From Rhizophagus irregularis (taxonomy: Eukaryota; Glomeromycota; Glomeromycetes; Glomerales; Glomeraceae), in assembly GCF_026210795.1 (NCBI RefSeq), contig NC_089443.1, forward strand, positions 620,001 to 684,000: a stretch of DNA of 64,000 nt, given 5' to 3'. Positions 56,426-64,000 of this stretch are shown here, one piece after another; position 1 is the stretch's first letter; every line of letters starts with the position of its first letter. The notes under the pieces were generated by a model. That model was not told the origin of the DNA, ran no database searches, and saw nothing but the letters and a program-made list of their open reading frames with translations. The position numbers were made by a program, and so were the translations under genes.

Positions 56426-58210
56426 GTATAAAAAGTTTACAAGATGTCAACACATCAAGCAAGAAGTGCCCAACACAGACAAGTCACCCGATCAGTTCTA
56501 GCTGAACTCAAGCAGGTACCTGTCAAGTCCATCCCATATCCCCGCTCAAATGCAAAATTGCAGGAATATGAGGATGAGATCCGCCAAATCCGTGAAGCAC
56601 AAGCGGCGGTAACCAATGAAGAGATAACCCGCATGATGCAAATTGATCCAGACCCACATTATGAGGTAGTCTTTGAACGTCGTGATCAGGTACGTATAGG
56701 AAAGGAGTTAACAGACTCAAACTTTACGGCTGATATTGCTATAGGAACACCTGGAGAGCATGACTATGCTTCATTTCTTACAGCACACAGTCAAACAATC
56801 CAGAATATTCTTCAGGATGAAAGAAATCGATTGGGATCAATAAAAGTAAGAATTGGAATATTTGCCACAATAAGACGTTTAGATTCTTACCTTGAGGGAT
56901 TATTCGGAGATGGTAACTTTAGTGAAGATGATGGAGTAGAGTATATCTACAGATATAATATACCATTTAAAACTCGCAATATATATGCCAATCCTACCAT
57001 CAACAGATATTAATGGTACATTTAACTTTGCATTAGCAAGAATCATGCAGAAAGTAGAAGACTATGTAAATTACGGATCAGGTTGGGAATTCTATCGTGT
57101 AGAAAAAATATTTATAGAAATCTCGCAATTCCAACCACCCACAGGAGCAGGACATATACCACTCCCAAAAGATCTTGCCACGAAAAAGGGAGTAGTAAAT
57201 CCAGCTAATGATGATGACAAATGCTTCCAGTGGGCAATCCTAGCAGCATTACATCCAGTAGAAAAGAACGCAGAAAGAATTTCCAAGTATAAGGAGTATG
57301 TAAATGAGTTAAACTTTGAAGGTATAGAATTTCCAGTACAAGCTGATGAGGTAATTCTAAGAAGATTTGAGCGACAGAATCCAACTATTGCCCTCTGCAT
57401 CTGTGAATGGCGTGACCACCGCCTATGCCCAATATATGTTACTGATAGGGATGATGCAGAGGGCCGTAAAATAATAGATTTAGTACTTATCAGTAACGGG
57501 GAAAAGCAGCACTATTGCTGGATTAAGAATATGAGCCGTTTAGTAAATAAACGTACAAAAGATGGACATGCAACATTTGTCTGCCGATGGTGTATCTCCC
57601 ACTTCACACATCAACAAGAAATCCATGACAAACATGTAGCAATATGTCGAGGATTAAAGAAAACCCCACAAGCAGACCGAATGCCATCAGTAAAGAAAGG
57701 AAATGATATATATGAATTCAAGAACTGGAAACGCCGCATGCAAGTCCCATATTACTTTGTTGCAGACTTTGAAGCCCTAGTAATGGACATACCACCCACA
57801 GATGAAGACAAAGATAAGAAAACCAAGAAAGTACAAGAGCAAATCCCCTGCTCATACTCGTATATTAAGGTAAGATATGATGGTGTAAGTGAATCACAGA
57901 AGATATTTACAGGAGAAAATGCAGCACAAAAATTTGTAATCGAAATGCTAAATGAGGCTGAAGCAATCCGTAATGAATTCAGAAACCCAATGGAAATGAT
58001 GCCGTTAACAACCCAAGAGCAAGCAAGTTATGATAATGCAATAAACTGCTGGATATGTCGTAACCCCTTAGATGGAAATAAAGTAAGAGACCACTGCCAT
58101 ATTACAGGAAGGTATCGAGGTGCAGCACATAGAGGATGTAATCTTGACTTATCCATAAAACCTCGTGAAATGCATATCCCAGTAATCTTTCACAATTTAT
58201 CAGGATATGA

Positions 58211-61200
58211 CAGTGATGTTAAATGACATTGTCATTTGACCAAATTTCAAATGACCTTAAATGACATTGAAATGATATAAGAAATTATGTCATTTAAAAA
58301 AAATGTCATTTGCAAATGACAAATGACAAAATGACATATGTCATTTCTAAGTGACAATATCATTTATGATTGTCATTATGATGATTAATCTATTTAGTGG
58401 CACATTTCATAATAACTTGTTGATCGAAACTCCAAAAAGCATAACTTAAAATTGATGATATCCAAAAATGGAATGACAAGTGTGTGATATTTATTTAATC
58501 TGGAAATTTAACAATTTATTATTATTTGTTTGTTAAATCTAAGATTTATCGATCTTTTTTGTGATTCTCGCGTTTCGTCATTATTTTTCATAACAAATTT
58601 CTTATTTCAATATATACGAGTTTGTATAAAATTAAAATGAAAGAAAAGCATAATTTTCGTGAATTTTTTTATTTATGTACACCAGATAATCCTAAAGCAA
58701 ATAAAAAAGCAGTGTGTTTTTCTTGTATAAGAAAACATACTTTACCTATTGCTATTTCTAAACCTGAATGTTTCGTATCTAATAAAGCATTATTATGCCG
58801 TAATCATCTGAAAAAATGTGAAAATTTTGCTCATGAATATCATGAGAGTGAAAGAGAAGAAATTTTATCACGTAAAGTACCTGAAGATGAGAAAAAAAAT
58901 AAAACACAAGCAATAATAAATGAAAGTGAGATGGAAACTGATAAATCTACAACTGCTGCACCATCTAATTCAATTATTAAACAATCAACCTTATCAGGAT
59001 ATGTATCCCGGCCATTTTCTAAGAAAGACATTCCTCATTTTGAAAATCTGGTATTACTAATGATGGTATCAAATGGTTTATCATTTACATTTCTGGAAAA
59101 TAAAGAAACACAAGAAGTTTTTAGATTTATTGCTCCAGCATTGAAACTTCCAGGACGTCATGCCATCAGTAATCGTATTCTTTCTAAATCTGCAAACCAA
59201 CTATCTATATCAATTGTAGAGCAGGCAAAAGGTGATGCAATTGGTGTTACTGCAGCTTTTGACGGCTGGACAAATGTTAAACAAGAACATCTTTTTGGGG
59301 TTGTACTTATTACTTCATCTGGTAAAACACTAATTTGGGGAGCTAAGGATATTAGTGATCAACGATCTAAAACTGAAGATGTTAAAATGTTAATTAAAAA
59401 TTTGATGAATAATGCCGAATTGAAACAAATAAAAATCAATTGTTTTGTTTCTGATTCAGCTGGAGAATATGCTGCAGCAAGGTGAGTACAATTTTATATT
59501 ATATATTTTATGGTATAGAATATTATTAATAAAATCTTAATTTTTTGCTTTTTTAGACGTCAATTAAGAGTAGAATATCCAAGTAAGGTATTTTTACCTT
59601 GTATGGCCCATCAGATGAATTTGGTTGTAGGAGATATTTTTAAAGAATCACTTCAATACAAGCAAGTATCAAAAAATGCAGTTCGTATTGTTAGTTATTT
59701 TCACTCCTCTCCTTATTTCACTGGATTGTTAAGAAATGAACAAACTTCATGCTATGGTCAAACAATAGCATTGATAACTCCAGGGGAAACACGCTGGAAT
59801 AGTTACTACTTTTGTTTTCACAGTATTTTAAAAACAGAAGCAGCATTAAAGGTGAGAATTATAATTTTGGCAAGTTGCTCAATAAATCAATAAATAAAAT
59901 TTTTATACCTGTTTTATTAATTTTTTTAGACTTTAATAACAAAATGCTCTCCTGAACGTATTGGAACTCCAAGTACTTCTCGAGCTGGAGTATCTCGTCA
60001 ACGTTATAGAACTAATTCAAATAATGAAAACAAATGTCTCCCTTCAGACATAATTGAAATTATTAATGATCCAGAATTTTGGATCCAACTATTTGAACTT
60101 CAAAATTTATTATTACCAATATGCAGCGCATTAAATAAATTACAAAAGGATATTGCGCGCCTATATGAAATTGCACACTGCTTTGGTTGGATAATTAAAA
60201 TATTTTCTTCTCACAAAAACGTAGAATTTGGTAATTGCATGATAGCAAGATTAGAATCACGCTGGGCACAGTGGGAACAGCCATTACTATTACTTTCAAT
60301 TGTTCTTCATCCAAAATATCGAGTTTCAAAATTTAATTCTTCTGCTAAAAATATTTCTTATACACATTTTGGACAATGGCTTATATATTACTATCAAGCA
60401 TGGTTTAATGAAACACCAAAAAGAATCCTTCGTGATTATTTATCATATCAACGTGAGCTTTTTCCTTTTAATTCTGAAACTTATAATCAGTTTGAAGAAA
60501 ATATTATTGATTTCTGGGAATCTGCCAAAGGATTGGCACCTGAACTCTCAAAATTAGCTTTACATCTTTTTGGGATCTGCGTTAATGCAGCTTCAGTGGA
60601 ACGTCTTTGGTCAAATATGGGTTTTTTACATTCAACCCGCCGAAATAAATTACATGTAAGTGTATTTTACCAAAATTTATATTATGCAAAATCACATTAA
60701 CAAAAGATTATACATTTTTAATTTTGTAGCATAAGAAAGTTTTGGCTATGGCTCAATTGCGAAGTGATATATTATGTAAAAGAAAACGTGATGATATAGA
60801 AATTTCTGAACGACAATATAAACGATTACATATTGCTGAACCAATCCAAGAATACCAATCAGATGAAGAAGACACAAATGATAATGAGTTCACATTTAAT
60901 GCTTTTAACGATAGTGATACTGAAGAACTAGAAGAAACTTCTGTTATTGATGAATGTAATGTTAATGATACCTTTGAAAAAACTAATAATAGTGATAATA
61001 TTAATTCTGAACAATGGACTAAAATAATTGAAGATTGGATTAAAATGGTTAATGCAGAAATTAATATAAATAATACAGAAGTTATAGGCGAAGAAACATA
61101 TGAATTTGAAATAGGTGGACAAAGTATTCATCCAGCAGATAATCCATTGGCTAAATGGAAGTTACTTGATTTGTTTAATGAGACTTTAGAAGCTCCAGTT

Positions 61201-61429
61201 AATATGTTTTAATAATAAATTGTGAATTTGTGATTAAGTAATTTTTACTTTTATTAAATAATACGCTATAATAAAGATTTATTATATTAAATAATTTTGG
61301 CCGGCATTACAGCTCACATGACATAATTTCAAATGACATAATATTGTCATTTACTCACTGAAATGACATAATGATACGTGACATGTCACTAATGTCATTT
61401 GTGTCATTTAATATCACTTCACAACACTG
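58211..61429 (+). mobile_element. Autonomous hAT transposon, 3.2 kb, apparently intact
   Basis: Target duplication GGATATGA at 58203-58210 and 61430-61437, exact. Ends CAGTGATGTTAAATGACA and TGTCATTTAATATCAC...ACACTG (inverted, CAGTG tips). Both subterminal zones carry many AAATGACA/TGTCATTT words (58220-58370 and 61310-61412). It contains one four-exon transposase gene without lesions. It lies within the PolB gene. Confidence 0.93.
58637..61212 (+). CDS. hAT transposase, intact four-exon gene
   Basis: Exons 58637-59481, 59557-59851, 59930-60655 and 60730-61212; 2,349 nt, about 782 residues, no stop or frameshift. An N-terminal BED-type region has Cys/His residues (CFSCIRKHTL, CRNHLKKCENF). 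RNase-H-like core: AAFDGWTNVKQEHLFGVVLI (first D), FVSDSAGEYAAARRQLRVEY (second D), CMAHQMNLVVGDIF, GETRWNSYYFC, and the dimerisation region LHLFGICVNAASVERLWSNM (E). The C-terminus is acidic (YQSDEEDTNDNEFTFNAFND). ATG 58637 is the first methionine before the BED region; an upstream TTG is not used. This copy could be active, since the termini and target site are also intact. Confidence 0.9.
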
Positions 61430-63567
61430 GGATATGATGGACACATAATTATGCAAGGAATTGGTGCAATGGAATGTGAGGATGATATTGATCCTATCCC
61501 TTATAACATGGAAAAGTATATGGCATTCAAGTTAGGTTCCCTCCGATTTATAGACAGCTTACAATTCATGAAATCAAGTCTCGACAAATTAGCATCCAAT
61601 CTAGGTGCAGAAAAATGTAGAGCACAAGAATGTAGTAATCCACAACACTTATGGCGAATTGATGCAGGTAGATGCTTTGCACATCCTGAAAACTTTAAGA
61701 TAACACGAAGTCAAATACCACCTGAATTACTCGAGATTTATCTTAAGAAAGGTGTCTACCCGTATGAATACATGGATGACTGGAAAAAGTTCGAGAAAAC
61801 TAGTTTACCACCTAAAGGAGCATTTTATAGCAAACTTAATGAAACCCACATTAGTGATAAAGAATATGAATATGCACAGTATGTATGGGAAAAAGCAGGA
61901 TGTAAAACAATGCAAGATTATCATGACATTTATCTCAAAACTGACGTCCTCCTACTAGCCGATATATTTCAGAATTTCCGAGAAATGGCCTTGAAAAAAT
62001 ATGGGTTAGATCCTCTCTGGTACTATTCAACACCAGGCTTCGCATGGGATGCACTATTCTTAATGACAAGGCAAAGATTGGATCTTATAACTGACCAGGA
62101 CATGTACATGATGGTAGAACAAGGATTACGTGGTGGAATCTCTATGGTAAGTAAACGATATGCTCGTGCAAATAATCCAGGTATGGGAGAAGGTAAATGG
62201 ACCACAGATAAGCCCAAGTCATCTATTCTATACTTAGACGCAAATAACCTATATGGATGGGCCATGTTGCAATACTTACCTACAGGTAACTTCCACTGGA
62301 TAAAGGAGGAAAACGAGTTATCTAACATTCAAAGGCAAATAAAAAGTAATGAAATACCAGATGATTCTTCTGAGGGATATATCCTTAAAGTCAAACTGGA
62401 GTACCCTCAAGCCCTCCATTCACAACACACAGATTACCCCCTTGCACCAGAACGAATGAAGGTTAAGAAGGAATGGCTTAGTAAAAAGCAGCAGGAAATA
62501 ATAGCACGTTCAGGACAACGATATACACCCACGGATAAGCTCATCCCTAACCTATTTGATAAGGATGAATATGTAGTTCATTATAGAAATCTCCAGTATT
62601 ATGTTAGCCAGGGCTTAGTAATCAAGAAGGTCTATGAAGCTATAAAATTTGAGCAGGCTCCATGGATGAAACCATATATAGAATTTAACACCGCCGAACG
62701 TGCTAAGGCTAAGAATGATTTTGAGAAGGACTTCTATAAACTCATGAATAATAGTGTATTTGGTAAAACTATGGAAAATCTCAGGAAACGTGTACGTGTC
62801 TCAGTAGTACAACCCCAAACCCATCCCAAGAAATATAAAAAGCTTACTTCAGATCCTGCATTCAAGGGTCGTAAAATATTCTCAGAAAATCTTGTTGCAA
62901 TCCACCGACGAAAAGTGGAGGTAATGCTTAACCGTCCAACATATGTGGGTATGAGTGTGCTTGACCTCTCGAAGCTCTGTATGTATCAATTCTACTATGA
63001 TACTCTTAAAGTACGATATGGTGAAAAAATCCAGTTATGTTATACAGACACAGACTCACTTCTTGTACAAATCCAAACTGAGGATATTAATGCAGACCTT
63101 ATAGATATGGCAGACCAATTTGACTTCAGTGATTATCCTAAAGATCATCCTGTACGAAAAGCATTAGGTGATAAGACTGACATAAATATGAAAATCCCAG
63201 GGAAATTTAAGGATGAATGTAATGGAGCAGTTATAGCAGAATTTATTGGCCTCCGTCCCAAAATGTACTCCATTCTCAAGGTAGGGGATGAGACCACCAA
63301 TCCAAAACATGGTATCCGTAAAGCTAAAGGTGTCCCCTCAAAGGTAGTTAAAAAAGAGTTCCACCATGAGCGGTATAATAAGGCACTCTTTGATCCTAAA
63401 CATAATGATACAGTCACCTTTAGAGCAATCCGATCTGATAGACATGTCATAAATGTTATAGAAATGTCGAAGGTGGGGTTATCCCCTATGGATGATAAAA
63501 AATGGATTGCACAAGATAATATCACAATGTATGCACATGGAGACTATAGGATACCACAACTTGAAAA

Positions 63568-64000
63568 TTAATATAATATATGAGTAGGAGGCAGCATAGT
63601 ATCAGATGGCACAACTAATAATTCTTCTCGAGTAAATATTTTTTTAGGTCCATCAGATAACCTATATATAACCGGCTGCCCATCAACAACTGTGGAAGAT
63701 TCAATTGTATAAACTTTAGTAGACCATATTGGATCAGTTGCACGTCTCCTACCTTGGTAATCTGAGTTATCAAGTAAGTATCTCACAAGAGAACCAGCTG
63801 GTAAACGTATTTCTTCTGCACCTACAGGTCTATCCTTCCGAATTTTTGAAGGTAGTGCATACACTTGATCTTTCTGGATTGCCTCAACTGGAGACATACC
63901 TAGTAGACGAGTATTAGAATTATTTAGCTCATTCACAATATCAGAAAGGTTCTTAACCCAGGCAGTATTCACACCTTCTGTAAGGAGTTCCTTTGCATCC
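63568..64000 (-). CDS. Maverick/Polinton-like integrase, C-terminal part
   Basis: Open through the right edge of the window. It reads DAKELLTEGVNTAWVKNLSD, then NNSNTRLLGMSPVEAIQKDQ, the region after the DDE core, then a C-terminal SH3-like domain (AGSLVRYLLDNSDYQGRRRA, TDPIWSTKVYTIE, IYRLSDGPKKIFTREELLVV). It ends PPTHILY with no chromodomain, unlike the integrase at 36138. Its stop overlaps that of PolB (63571). The catalytic core would lie beyond 64000. Confidence 0.75.
   Translation of the reverse strand, partial: DAKELLTEGVNTAWVKNLSDIVNELNNSNTRLLGMSPVEAIQKDQVYALPSKIRKDRPVGAEEIRLPAGSLVRYLLDNSDYQGRRRATDPIWSTKVYTIESSTVVDGQPVIYRLSDGPKKIFTREELLVVPSDTMLPPTHILY

Larger units (their letters stand above)
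56444..63571 (+). pseudogene. Maverick/Polinton DNA polymerase B split by a hAT
   Basis: Pieces: 56444-57000, frameshift near 56996-57003, then to 58210; hAT insertion 58211-61429; then 61438-63571. The N-terminal region has DDDKCFQWAILAALHP and KQHYCWIKNMSRL (Cys/His domain usual in Maverick PolB), a C2H2-like CRWCISHFTHQQEIHDKH, exonuclease VADFEALVMD, and the zinc/HNH-like CWICRNPLDGNKVRDHCHIT. After the insertion: TPGFAWDALF, motif A LYLDANNLYGWAM, motif B KLMNNSVFGKTMEN and motif C CYTDTDSLL. Without the hAT the frame runs on through the target site. The PolB would be about 1,300 residues. Its 3' end overlaps the convergent integrase by about 4 bp. It would replicate the element by protein priming, by family knowledge. 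Confidence 0.85.

Overview
The window looks like nuclear DNA of an arbuscular mycorrhizal fungus, most likely Rhizophagus or a close Glomeromycotina relative. It is very AT-rich, with short GT..AG introns. It carries F-box/LRR-like paralogues, tyrosine-kinase-like (TKL) kinases, Sel1 repeats and MACPF-like proteins, families known to be expanded in these fungi. It is also packed with nested DNA transposons. The assignment rests on recognising these families; no search was run.

Layout. 1.5-10.8 kb: two paralogous F-box genes. A 5-kb DNA transposon with a seven-exon transposase-like gene sits just upstream of the second one, inside a small palindromic MITE. 14.2-16.4 kb: a TKL kinase gene (minus strand) whose first exon holds a 265-bp MITE that could be spliced as an intron, and a sister MITE upstream. 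18.1-29.6 kb: a decayed MACPF-like gene, a kinase fused to a MACPF-like region, and a ten-exon gene that reads through as three tandem MLKL-like modules (helical bundle, brace, pseudokinase) followed by Sel1 repeats. This is the most interesting locus, a candidate cell-death or self-recognition cluster. 29.7-35.2 kb: gene-poor repeats.

35.2-48 kb: decayed Maverick/Polinton-like genes. These are a DUF5679-like zinc protein, a chromodomain integrase, a Gag-like/retropepsin ORF, a 2-cysteine-adaptor-like protein, an F-box protein and a PolB with DVTSLYPS/HTDGF motifs. A 4.1-kb TIR transposon, itself hit by a 213-bp MITE, splits the Gag-like gene. 48-55.4 kb: a hAT pseudogene, retroelement gag-like fragments, and a 1.7-kb non-autonomous hAT with a perfect 8-bp target duplication. 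55.7-64 kb: a second Maverick/Polinton-like element with an F-box-like ORF, a PolB with YTDTDS motif and an integrase that runs off the end. Its PolB is interrupted by an apparently intact 3.2-kb autonomous hAT with an exact 8-bp duplication.

How it fits together: the resident genes (F-box, kinase, pseudokinase, MACPF-like) are of kinds used in ubiquitin targeting, signalling and membrane permeabilisation. The mobile elements are large self-synthesising-type elements that carry their own F-box genes and share promoter-like boxes, plus smaller cut-and-paste elements nested in them. Frames, splice phases, target duplications and inverted repeats were worked out by eye from the sequence.
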